A DNA stretch of 16,375 bases, taken from the NCBI GenBank assembly GCA_028699365.1, contig JAQVUQ010000013.1:1-16375 (forward strand), given 5' to 3'. The notes beneath the pieces were generated by a model. That model searched no databases and was not told the DNA's origin. It saw nothing but the letters and a program-made list of their open reading frames with translations. Below, one piece after another: positions 1-6,004 of the stretch. Each line of letters begins with the position of its first letter. Within the stretch, counting starts at the first letter, position 1. Made by a program: the position numbers and the translations under genes. The DNA is from a bacterium. Its GTDB lineage: Bacteria > UBP13 > UBA5359.

Positions 1-2
1 CA

Positions 3-182
3 TTAGCTGATCCCAAACATCCGGAGCATAAACAGAATAAAAGATGGTTTGCCGGATTTGCGTGGTATGGAGGGACTTTCAAGCCTGAAACGTTCGATCT
101 GGAAGTTGCGAATCTTGAGCTTGCCAGGTATCTCCGGTGGGCCAGAGATCGGTCTCTTTACTGGGGAATATGTCTGGATTAA
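3..182 (+). CDS. pRiA4b ORF-3-like protein, C-terminal part (5' end outside window)
   Basis: An open frame enters from the left edge and stops at the TAA at 180-182. Its first residues read L-A-D-P-K-H-P-E-H, followed about 20 residues later by G-G-T-F-K-P-E-T-F-D-L-E. This matches the C-terminal signature I know from the plasmid pRiA4b ORF-3 family (DPKHPEH ... WxGgxFdPexFDLxxvN). The family is widespread on plasmids and in genomic islands and its function is not established. Only about 59 residues are visible, so it cannot be told whether the gene is intact upstream. The last ~16 residues after the family motif (R-Y-L-R-W-A-R-D...) extend past the usual end and may be a normal tail or a fused tail. 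Next to it, 183-297 holds no gene I can support. Confidence 0.6.
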   Translation, partial: LADPKHPEHKQNKRWFAGFAWYGGTFKPETFDLEVANLELARYLRWARDRSLYWGICLD

Positions 183-283
183 CGGCCTTGTCGTTCTTTG
201 GTGAGAAAACGTGTGGCCTGCTGTTGTCGCGTATACCCTTTTGGACCTGTATCGAGCTTGGGCTCATTGAGAAAACTTTGATT

Positions 284-288
284 GGAGG
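284..288 (+). promoter_or_regulatory. Shine-Dalgarno GGAGG for the GNAT gene
   Basis: GGAGG lies 9 nt before the ATG at 298. It favours this start over the in-frame ATG at 376, which has no comparable site. Confidence 0.55.
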
Positions 289-297
289 CTTTAACGT

Positions 298-867
298 ATG
301 ACCGAGGCTCGGATAACTCGGATACGCGGACAGCTCAGCCGCAAGTGGTCCGGAGTGTTAGAACTAAAGCAAACAATGAAAACTACGTTAACACCAATGT
401 CATTGAGTGATCGTGAATCCGTAATCGATATTTTTAATTACTATGTCGAAAATAGTTTTGCTGCCTATCCGGAAAGAAAGTTGCCGTATGAATTTTTTGA
501 TACACTATTCGGTATGTGTCAGGGGTATCCAGCCGTAACCGTAAGGGATGAGGCCGGTGAGATTCTCGGCTTCGGAATGCTGCGTCCGTACAATCCCATG
601 CAGGCTTTTTCAAAAACGGCCGAAATCCCCTGTTTTATCAAGCCTGATTTCACCGGTCAGGGAATCGGCAAAATGCTGCTTGATTATCTTATTGAAGAGG
701 GCAGGAAGAAAGGTCTTACCAACATTCTTGCCGGCATATCTTCCTTGAACGATGGTAGTATGCGATTTCACTTAAAAAACGGATTCGTTGAGTGCGGCAG
801 ATTTAAAGGTATCGGCCAAAAGCAGGGAAAAATATTTGATGTTGTTTATTGTCAAATGACACTTTGA
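298..867 (+). CDS. GNAT-family N-acetyltransferase (phosphinothricin acetyltransferase-like)
   Basis: A cytoplasmic enzyme predicted to transfer an acetyl group from acetyl-CoA to an amine; the substrate is unknown. The acetyl-CoA pyrophosphate-binding loop is visible as F-T-G-Q-G-I-G-K-M-L (about residues 118-127), preceded by the beta4 strand 'AEIPCFIKPD'. It is followed by 'GLTNILAGISSLNDGSMRFHLKNGF', which resembles the C-terminal half of the PAT/YwnH-type GNATs ('N..S...H.k.GF'). The start is ambiguous. The ATG at 298 has a strong GGAGG at 284-288 and gives 189 residues. The ATG at 376 (MKTTLTPMSL) begins where family homology normally begins but has only a poor Shine-Dalgarno. I keep 298 because of the ribosome site and treat the basic 26-residue leader as unusual. 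The stop codon abuts a transposase scar. Confidence 0.8.
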   Translation: MTEARITRIRGQLSRKWSGVLELKQTMKTTLTPMSLSDRESVIDIFNYYVENSFAAYPERKLPYEFFDTLFGMCQGYPAVTVRDEAGEILGFGMLRPYNPMQAFSKTAEIPCFIKPDFTGQGIGKMLLDYLIEEGRKKGLTNILAGISSLNDGSMRFHLKNGFVECGRFKGIGQKQGKIFDVVYCQMTL

Positions 868-952
868 AAGGCGCCGTTCTGGGTGATAATGAATACCGGT
901 GTGAGCAGGATAGTGGCTGTGAAAAACAATAAGTATTGTTTTCAAGGCCTGA
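866..952 (+). pseudogene. Scar 1 of the Y1 transposase gene (3' end, internally deleted)
   Basis: Two blocks match the intact transposase gene at 4872-5735. Bases 866-899 match 5441-5474 with three mismatches, covering codons for K-G-V-V-L-G-D-N-E-Y-R. Bases 900-952 match 5681-5735 with few mismatches and small length differences, covering the C-terminal S-R-I-V-A-M region through the stop codon. The 206 bp between the blocks are missing, so this is a deleted, non-coding remnant. Homology begins within the stop codon of the GNAT gene and ends at the transposase stop codon, where the element's right inverted repeat lies. The gene's 5' two-thirds are absent. Confidence 0.88.
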
Positions 953-971
953 TAATCATACAAAGGTACTA

Positions 972-1000
972 TTGACTATCGCTTTCTCAACCATTATAGT
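972..1000 (+). promoter_or_regulatory. Sigma-70-type promoter for the satD operon
   Basis: TTGACT at 972-977, a 17-bp spacer, then TATAGT at 995-1000. Each hexamer is one base off consensus and the spacing is ideal. The -10 box lies inside the left arm of the long inverted repeat at 983-1035, so a protein bound to the repeat should block polymerase. A consensus TATAAT at 1020-1025 in the right arm is an alternative -10 but lacks a well-spaced -35. Confidence 0.6.
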
Positions 1001-1035
1001 TGAATTATCAAAATTCAACTATAATGGTTGAGAAA
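983..1035. promoter_or_regulatory. Perfect 24-bp inverted repeat (probable operator) upstream of satD
   Basis: The left arm at 983-1006 and the right arm at 1012-1035 are exact reverse complements over 24 bp, separated by the 5-base loop ATCAA. Each arm also contains CAAC-N7-GTTG, so the site can be read as two half-operators facing each other. It overlaps the -10 box and ends 14 nt before the satD ATG. It lacks a downstream T-run, so it is not a normal terminator; as RNA it could also form a hairpin in the leader. Confidence 0.75.
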
Positions 1036-1049
1036 ATAGGCTGCATTTA

Positions 1050-1679
1050 ATGAAAAAGATAGCCTTAATAGGGGATTTAGTTGCATCCAGGAAGATTGCA
1101 AACAGAGCTGCTTTTCAGGCATCGTTGTTGGCTACTCTTACACGGCTGTCGGAGGATAATCCGCATATACTCTCTCCGTATACTTTGACGCTGGGGGATG
1201 AGTTCCAGGCTGTATTTGACAGGGGGGCGGGGATATTCAAGGATGTGATGTTAATCCTCACGACCGTTTATCCGCAGAAAGTGCGTTTTGCTATAGGGGT
1301 AGGGGATATAGATACGGCTATAAACCCTAAGCAGTCTATAGGTATGGATGGGCCTGCATTCCATAATGCACGTAAAGAATTGGAGCGATTGAAAGCGGAG
1401 GAGTGCCTGTTTGGTGTTGCCGGCATAGACGGACACTGTGGGGTGCTGACCCGGGAGAGCTTACATCTTCTATCGCACAATATCGATAAATGGAAAGAGA
1501 ATCGTTTTCACATCCTGGCTATGCTCAATAATGGACTGTCTGTTAAGGAAATAGCAGACAGCCTGCAAATATCGGATAAGGCCGTTTATAAGGATATAGA
1601 TTCAGGAACACTGAGAACGGTTATAAGGATGCTTGCTGCCGTAGAGGCTATTATCGATGATAATCTGGTGAATACATGA
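1050..1679 (+). CDS. satD: SatD-family protein with C-terminal helix-turn-helix
   Basis: 209 residues. The signature of the SatD family (named after the sat acid-tolerance operon of Streptococcus) is visible: 'IGDLVASRK' (residues 7-15), 'TLGDEFQAVF' (47-56), 'VRFAIGVGDIDTAI' (78-91) and 'IGMDGPAFHNARKEL' (97-111). A C-terminal helix-turn-helix follows at about 160-185 ('GLSVKEIADSLQISDKAVYKD'), so it may bind DNA. The biochemical role of the family is not known to me. Conserved acids D9, D50 and E51, then a G-x-G strand and a G-x-A-x-x-A-R helix, faintly recall nucleotide-cyclase folds; that is inference. Its last four bases overlap the ATG of the next gene (ATGA), implying translational coupling. 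A promoter overlapped by a long inverted repeat lies just upstream, so autoregulation through the HTH is plausible. The ATG at 1050 has only a weak AGG. Confidence 0.82.
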   Translation: MKKIALIGDLVASRKIANRAAFQASLLATLTRLSEDNPHILSPYTLTLGDEFQAVFDRGAGIFKDVMLILTTVYPQKVRFAIGVGDIDTAINPKQSIGMDGPAFHNARKELERLKAEECLFGVAGIDGHCGVLTRESLHLLSHNIDKWKENRFHILAMLNNGLSVKEIADSLQISDKAVYKDIDSGTLRTVIRMLAAVEAIIDDNLVNT

Positions 1680-2413
1680 ACGTGCAATTTCTCTACTCGC
1701 TTAATGTTGTTATGATCTCCAGATTATTTCTACTCTTCAGGGACAGTCCTTTGAGTGTAAGAGATACGGCGCTTATGATATTTATTCAGCTTGTCGGTAT
1801 TATGCTCTTGGCAATCAGTTATAAGACCGCTCTGCTAATGCTGCTACTTGTATTGATCGGGATAGTTCTATACCGGTTTGATAAACAAAGCGATGGTGCC
1901 TGTGGTCCCAGAATGTTTTCACTGGCCCTCTACGCACTTGTTTTTGGTATTTTCACCTCTTCATCTGTGAGTGTACACTTCAATTCCGAATTAGCAAGGT
2001 ATGCTACATGGCTCGGGAAATATTTCCTTATGGCCGGCTTACTTGAGAATGTTGATGGTCATGCATTTAACAGCTATCTGACCGGATTATTGCTGGCAAC
2101 AAGTGAGGCCAATCTCTTAGTGCGGTATATTTTTGGAACGCTCGATATGGTTCCCGGGACCAAGGATAAGGCAAGGAAGATAGATCGCCATGAATATAAG
2201 GCTGGAAGAATTATCGGCGTGTTGGAGAGATTTCTTGTCTATATATTCGTTCTCAGAGGACAATTCGCTGCTATCGGTTTCATTATGGCTGCAAAGGGCT
2301 TTACCAGGTTTAAGGAATTGGATTCCAGACCATTTGCAGAGTATGTGCTTATTGGTACCCTCCTATCGGTATCGTTGGCATTGCTGGCGGCTTTGTTTGC
2401 TCAAACTCTCTAA
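1676..2413 (+). CDS. Multi-pass membrane protein coupled to SatD (DUF3307-operon type)
   Basis: 245 residues, starting in the ATGA overlap with satD. Hydrophobic stretches at about 31-48, 50-67, 81-100, 182-206 and 222-243 suggest five or so membrane spans. The C-terminal third, 'GRIIGVLERFLVYIFVLRGQ' then 'FAAIGFIMAAKGFTRF' and 'AEYVLIGTLLSVSLALL', resembles the conserved C-terminal module of membrane proteins found beside SatD in many bacteria (usual form: 'G.LER.Li.....l.gqf.aIGFl.AAKsi.RF...aEYvLiGTLlS...A'). In those homologues an N-terminal DUF3307 region is common; here that part is divergent. The function is unknown. The context says it acts with SatD, for example as membrane anchor or effector. 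No signal peptide is needed. Confidence 0.7.
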   Translation: MNVQFLYSLNVVMISRLFLLFRDSPLSVRDTALMIFIQLVGIMLLAISYKTALLMLLLVLIGIVLYRFDKQSDGACGPRMFSLALYALVFGIFTSSSVSVHFNSELARYATWLGKYFLMAGLLENVDGHAFNSYLTGLLLATSEANLLVRYIFGTLDMVPGTKDKARKIDRHEYKAGRIIGVLERFLVYIFVLRGQFAAIGFIMAAKGFTRFKELDSRPFAEYVLIGTLLSVSLALLAALFAQTL

Positions 2414-2492
2414 CGTTTTGTTCTCATATCCAAGAGACCCCAGTTTAGTTAAAAAGAATAAAGCATACCCGTTAACCAACACAGCCTATATA

Positions 2493-2497
2493 GGAGG
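2493..2497 (+). promoter_or_regulatory. Shine-Dalgarno GGAGG for the first ankyrin gene
   Basis: GGAGG six bases before the ATG at 2504. It fixes the start and therefore the signal peptide. The 90 bp between 2413 and this gene show no convincing terminator or promoter, so read-through from the satD operon is possible. Confidence 0.6.
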
Positions 2498-2503
2498 ATA
2501 ACA

Positions 2504-3658
2504 ATGAAGTCTACGAAGTGGCCTCTACTTATTCTGGTATCGGTAATAGTGTTAGGTATTGTCTCTAACGCCGATGCCTCCGCCTCTGCTCTGCACCGTG
2601 CAATTATGTTTCCTACTGATACGGCGGAGGTTAAATCATTGCTGGATAAAGGTGCCGACGTCAACGCCAAGGATGCTAATAGAGCAACACCTTTGCACTA
2701 TGCAGCGGTGGCTGGCGCTATCAAGATATCAGTTCTACTGTTGGAAAGGGGAGCTGATGTTAATGCAAAGAGCAATAGGGGTAGTACGCCGTTGCATATG
2801 GCATTAAGCACGGACCATAGCGACATAGCTAAATTGCTGCTGGATGAAGGGGCTGATGCCGATGTAAAGGATGAGAACGGTTGCACGCCGTTACAGTTGG
2901 CGGCTGATAAAGGTGATACGAAGATAGCTGGGCTGCTGTTGGAAAAGGGTGCCGGTATCAATGCAAAAGACAAAAGAGGCTATACGCCGCTACACTATGC
3001 GGCAGGAAGCGGCGAGATCAGTACAGTCAAGCTGCTGCTGGATAAAGGTGCCGATGCCAATACCAAGGCAGATACAGATGATACGCCGTTGTATGTGGCG
3101 GCATTAATTGGCAGCCCTGAGATAGTCAAACTGCTACTGGATAATGGAGCTGACGTTAACGCAGAGAACAAGAGCGGTATCGCACCGCTTCACATGGCGG
3201 CAGGGAAAGGATGGCTTAAGACAGCCAGGGTGCTGATTGATAAGGGAGCATCTGTGAATGTAAAGGATAATAAATATGGTTTTACACCATTGCATGGTGC
3301 ATCGGCAATGGGCAAGACAGAGACTGCAAGATTATTGCTGGATAGCGGTGCTGATATCAATGCAAAGGATAATGACGGTGACATGCCGTTGGCTTATTCG
3401 ATATTGTATGGTCATACAGAGACAGCTAAATTGCTACTGGATAGAAATGCCGATATCAGGACAAAAGACAATGATGGCTACACACCGCTGCATATAGCCG
3501 CCTGGAAAGGTCGCACCGATATAGCCAAAATACTGCTGGAAAAGAAAGCGGACATCAATGCTAGGACCAACAAAGGCAAGACCCCACTTTATGTTGCTAC
3601 TGAGAATAAGCGAACAGAGACCGCAGCTTTACTTAAACGACACGGTACCGGAAATTAG
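2504..3658 (+). CDS. Secreted ankyrin-repeat protein A (about 11 repeats)
   Basis: 384 residues. The N-terminus has a Sec-type signal peptide: two lysines in MKSTKW, a hydrophobic core (PLLILVSVIVLGIV) and a plausible cleavage site at A-D-A-S-A near residues 25-28. The rest is a continuous ankyrin array of about 11 units of 33 residues with the canonical pattern 'TPLHxAAxxGxxxIxxLLLxxGADVNAK'. The first unit is a degenerate N-terminal cap and the last a C-terminal cap ('ETAALLKRHGTGN'). There is no catalytic domain, lipobox or membrane anchor, so it should be a soluble exported protein that binds other proteins. It is followed 98 bp later by a paralogue of the same build, which indicates tandem duplication. 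The partner is unknown. Eukaryote-like ankyrin proteins are common in host-associated bacteria but also occur in free-living ones. Confidence 0.88.
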   Translation: MKSTKWPLLILVSVIVLGIVSNADASASALHRAIMFPTDTAEVKSLLDKGADVNAKDANRATPLHYAAVAGAIKISVLLLERGADVNAKSNRGSTPLHMALSTDHSDIAKLLLDEGADADVKDENGCTPLQLAADKGDTKIAGLLLEKGAGINAKDKRGYTPLHYAAGSGEISTVKLLLDKGADANTKADTDDTPLYVAALIGSPEIVKLLLDNGADVNAENKSGIAPLHMAAGKGWLKTARVLIDKGASVNVKDNKYGFTPLHGASAMGKTETARLLLDSGADINAKDNDGDMPLAYSILYGHTETAKLLLDRNADIRTKDNDGYTPLHIAAWKGRTDIAKILLEKKADINARTNKGKTPLYVATENKRTETAALLKRHGTGN

Positions 3659-3756
3659 GCGTATGCAAATTCTCTGCGGCATTTACTGTGGGCTTTAGAT
3701 AGTAAACATCCGATAGATACTGAGGTGGAATAAGGGAAGACAGGAGTAACGATAAT

Positions 3757-4821
3757 ATGAAGAAGTATAGATTGGTGTTGCCGGTATTGATGGCTGCAGT
3801 CGTGTTTGGAACTATCGCCAGTGCCGGCGTCTCCGCTTTGCACGGTGCAACTGAAGACGGTGACATGGCAATAGTGAAGCAGCTACTGAGTAAAGGCATT
3901 GACGTTAATGCAAAGGGCAAGTACGGGAGGACACTGCTGTATTGGGCTGCAGGAAACGGCAATGCTGAAGTTACCGGATTTTTACTGAGCAGAGGTGCCG
4001 ATGTTAATGCAAAGGACGCTATGGGTGATACACCCCTGCATGCAGCGGCATTTAGCGGTTACACCGAGATAGCCGGAATACTACTGGATAAGGGGGCGGA
4101 TGTTAATGCCAGGAACAAAGACGGCAAAACTCCGTTGCACGGGGCTACGCAGTATGGCCACATCAAAACAGCCTTGTTGGTGCTGAATAGAGGTGCTGAT
4201 GTCAATGCAAAGGCCGATAACGGAGAGACGCCGTTGCACCTTGCACTAGGGGATGATGCTGAATTTGAGTTGGTCAAGCTTCTCCTGGACAAGGGTGCCG
4301 ATATGCGTGCAAAGGATAGCGTATACGGCATGACGCCGTTGCAGGTTGCGGCAGATGCCGGCCATACCCAGGTGGTAAAATTAATGCTGGATAGAGGCGC
4401 TAATGTCCATATAAAAACCAGTTATGGTGCAACGCTACTCTACTTTGCAGCGGGTAATGGCCATATCGAGACGGTTAAACTGCTGTTGGATATGGATGGC
4501 GTCGATGTCAATGCAAAGCTTTTTAATGGTGGCACGTCGCTACTTAAGGCATCCATGGAGGGGTATACCGAGGTGGTAAGGCTTCTGATAGCCAAAGGTG
4601 CTGATGTCAAAACAAGGGGAGGTAATGGCTATACTCCGCTGCATTGGGCGGCGGCAAAGGGATATAGCGAAATAGTCAAGTTGCTGTTGGAAAATGGCGC
4701 CGATATTAAGGCAAAGACCGATAAAGGTGTAACGCCGCTGCAAATGTCAATTTGGAATAAGAAAACCGAGACGATTGCTTTGTTACGAAAGTATGGTGCT
4801 GAAAAAGGAACGAAGATGTGA
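3757..4821 (+). CDS. Secreted ankyrin-repeat protein B (about 10 repeats)
   Basis: 354 residues. A signal peptide is clear (MKKYR, then LVLPVLMAAVVFGTIA, with probable cleavage around A-S-A-G-V-S-A, residues 22-28). About ten ankyrin units follow directly. Units 5 and 7 carry one- or two-residue insertions ('GDDAEFELVK', 'LLLDMDGVDVNAK'), typical of helix-cap changes. The C-terminal cap 'KKTETIALLRKYGAEKG' matches that of protein A ('KRTETAALLKRHGTGN'), supporting paralogy. AGGAG at about 3741-3745 serves the ATG at 3757. The 98-bp gap from protein A has no clear terminator, so the two are probably co-transcribed. The stop codon lies only about five bases before the left end of the transposon-like element, so this gene narrowly escaped truncation or gained its present 3' boundary by the insertion. 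Protein-binding role inferred; target unknown. Confidence 0.88.
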   Translation: MKKYRLVLPVLMAAVVFGTIASAGVSALHGATEDGDMAIVKQLLSKGIDVNAKGKYGRTLLYWAAGNGNAEVTGFLLSRGADVNAKDAMGDTPLHAAAFSGYTEIAGILLDKGADVNARNKDGKTPLHGATQYGHIKTALLVLNRGADVNAKADNGETPLHLALGDDAEFELVKLLLDKGADMRAKDSVYGMTPLQVAADAGHTQVVKLMLDRGANVHIKTSYGATLLYFAAGNGHIETVKLLLDMDGVDVNAKLFNGGTSLLKASMEGYTEVVRLLIAKGADVKTRGGNGYTPLHWAAAKGYSEIVKLLLENGADIKAKTDKGVTPLQMSIWNKKTETIALLRKYGAEKGTKM

Positions 4822-4826
4822 CGAAT

Positions 4827-4849
4827 GGGGGCAGCCTTGAAAATAACAC
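4827..4849 (+). repeat. Left inverted end of the transposase element
   Basis: GGGGG plus CAGCCTTGAAAATAACAC, the reverse complement of the 3' end of the transposase gene apart from a few mismatches and length differences. Even closer to the complement of the scar 1 end at 933-952. Confidence 0.55.
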
Positions 4850-4871
4850 CTTTATGCGCTAGATCTGATAT

Positions 4872-5735
4872 ATGGCCGGACCGTTAAGAATAGAATACTC
4901 TGGTAGAGTCTGTCATGTAATGAGCAGAGGGAATGCCAAGGGCAGGATATTTCTCGTTGAGTGTTACTGGGAGATATTTCTGAACCTGCTTGAAGAGGTT
5001 ACCTGGCGCTGTAACTGGCACCTTCACAGCTATTGCCTTATGGATAACCACTACCATCTGTTGGTGGAAACACCGGATGGCAACCTTTCCGAGGGCATGA
5101 AACATCTCAATGCCGTTTATACACAGCGCTTTAATAAGCGCCATAGCCTCGTAGGCCATTTATTTCAGGGAAGATACAAATCCATACTGGTGCAGAAGGA
5201 AAGCTATCTATTGGCGTTATGTCGTTATATTGTGCTGAACCCTGTCCGTGCAGGCATTTTCAAGACCCCTTGGAAGTGGAGCAGTTATCCGGCATTGGCC
5301 GGCAAGGACGAATGCCGTGGAGGGCTGTGCCGGGAATGGGTGCTGTCCCAGTTCGGTGCCGATGAAAAGGAAGCTGAGCGCCGATATGAAGAATATATCC
5401 GTGAGGGCATGGCATGTAATGGAACAACAGCATTCCCTGTGAAAGGCGTCGTGCTGGGTGATAATGAATATCGGCAGGAGATAGAGCGGCATCTACAGGA
5501 CGTGCCGATTGACAGGGATGTGCCAATAGAGCAGAAGACAATGGCGAGGCCTTTACTGAGTGAAATATTCAGCAATACCGAGGATCGTCGGGAGCGCAAT
5601 AGACTGGTTTACGAGGCATGGCATGATTATCGCTACACCCAGAAAGAGATAGCTATCTTTCTGGCGGTACATTACTCTCTTGTGAGCAGGATAGTGGCTA
5701 TGGAAAAACAAAGAAGTGTTGTTTTCAATGCCTGA
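4872..5735 (+). CDS. REP-associated tyrosine (Y1, IS200/IS605-like HUH) transposase
   Basis: 287 residues, intact. It is a single-strand DNA transposase of the Y1 superfamily, cutting through a tyrosine and coordinating metal through an HUH motif. Visible motifs: N-terminal 'HVMSRGNAKGRIF' (15-27), the HUH motif N59-H60-Y61-H62-L, 'FNKRHSLVGHLFQGRYKS' (87-104) and the catalytic helix 'LCRYIVLNPVRAG' (116-128), where Y119 is the presumed nucleophile. A C-terminal extension ends in a DnaA/TrpR-like helix-turn-helix, 'YTQKEIAIFLAVHYSLVSRIV' with one residue more than I write in other motifs, at about 255-275. This architecture fits the longer RAYT group found in environmental bacteria. All key residues are present, so it may be active. 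Two decayed copies of the same gene occur at 866-952 and 8798-8847. No strong Shine-Dalgarno precedes the ATG at 4872. Confidence 0.92.
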   Translation: MAGPLRIEYSGRVCHVMSRGNAKGRIFLVECYWEIFLNLLEEVTWRCNWHLHSYCLMDNHYHLLVETPDGNLSEGMKHLNAVYTQRFNKRHSLVGHLFQGRYKSILVQKESYLLALCRYIVLNPVRAGIFKTPWKWSSYPALAGKDECRGGLCREWVLSQFGADEKEAERRYEEYIREGMACNGTTAFPVKGVVLGDNEYRQEIERHLQDVPIDRDVPIEQKTMARPLLSEIFSNTEDRRERNRLVYEAWHDYRYTQKEIAIFLAVHYSLVSRIVAMEKQRSVVFNA

Positions 5736-5739
5736 CCCC
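5716..5739 (-). repeat. Right inverted end of the transposase element
   Basis: GTGTTGTTTTCAATGCCTG, then ACCCC. It contains the last codons and the TGA stop (5733-5735) of the transposase and mirrors 4827-4849. Confidence 0.55.
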
Positions 5740-5975
5740 AAGGCCTCGCTTTTGACAAAGTAGCAAAAGCCCTTGATCTGAAAGAAGTGCCCAGCGGTGC
5801 AAATGTGAGGCTTCTCTCGCCTTATGATCGGAATGTCTTCTTTGGCTCCCGGCTTATTAAGGGCGCCTGGATAGCCTCGCCAACTCAGCTTTATCTGGAT
5901 CTGCGTCATACACCCAGTCGTGGCGAAGAAGCGGCGGAGGCTTTGCTAAGGCGGGAAATAAAGCCAAAATGGTAG
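5736..5975 (+). pseudogene. 3' fragment of a second AbiEi-like antitoxin/regulator gene
   Basis: An open frame starts directly after the transposase stop codon and runs to the TAG at 5973-5975. It reads D-K-V-A-K-A-L-D-L-K-E-V ... 'VRLLSPYDRNVFFGSRLI' ... 'SPTQLYLDLRHTPSRGEEAA' and ends 'LLRREIKPKW'. The pattern 'spiQlYLDL....RGEEAAe.Lr' followed by a terminal Trp is what I recognise from the C-terminus of AbiEi-like (type IV toxin-antitoxin) regulators and their relatives. The N-terminal winged helix and most of the protein are missing, and no matching 5' part lies left of the transposase. A short reading frame from the GTG at 5787 could be translated but is not a whole domain. It differs in sequence from the intact AbiEi that follows. 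Confidence 0.65.
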
Positions 5976-6004
5976 CAACTCAGACCAATTAAACTGAAAA
6001 TTTT

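Larger units (their letters stand above)
4827..5739 (+). mobile_element. REP-associated tyrosine transposase element with short inverted ends
   Basis: The unit comprises the Y1 transposase gene plus flanks that end in related inverted sequences. On the left is GGGGG then CAGCCTTGAAAATAACAC (4832-4849); on the right is GTGTTGTTTTCAATGCCTG (5716-5734) then ACCCC. The right boundary is supported independently: homology with scar 1 at 866-952 stops at the same point, and the scar's end reads GTATTGTTTTCAAGGCCTGA. The transposase stop codon lies inside the right repeat. Y1 elements usually lack true terminal inverted repeats and use subterminal hairpins, so the exact tips are provisional. Confidence 0.55.

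Noticed and set aside
183-297. Gap between the pRiA4b-like end and the GNAT gene, checked for a tRNA, promoter or transposase scar.
   Set aside because: Apart from the ribosome site at its end, no hexamers with good spacing, cloverleaf or homology to other parts of the window were found.
2640-4760. Periodic ~99-bp DNA similarity that could suggest a repeat array.
   Set aside because: The period equals 33 codons and follows the ankyrin units in frame; it is protein repeat structure, not a CRISPR or satellite array.
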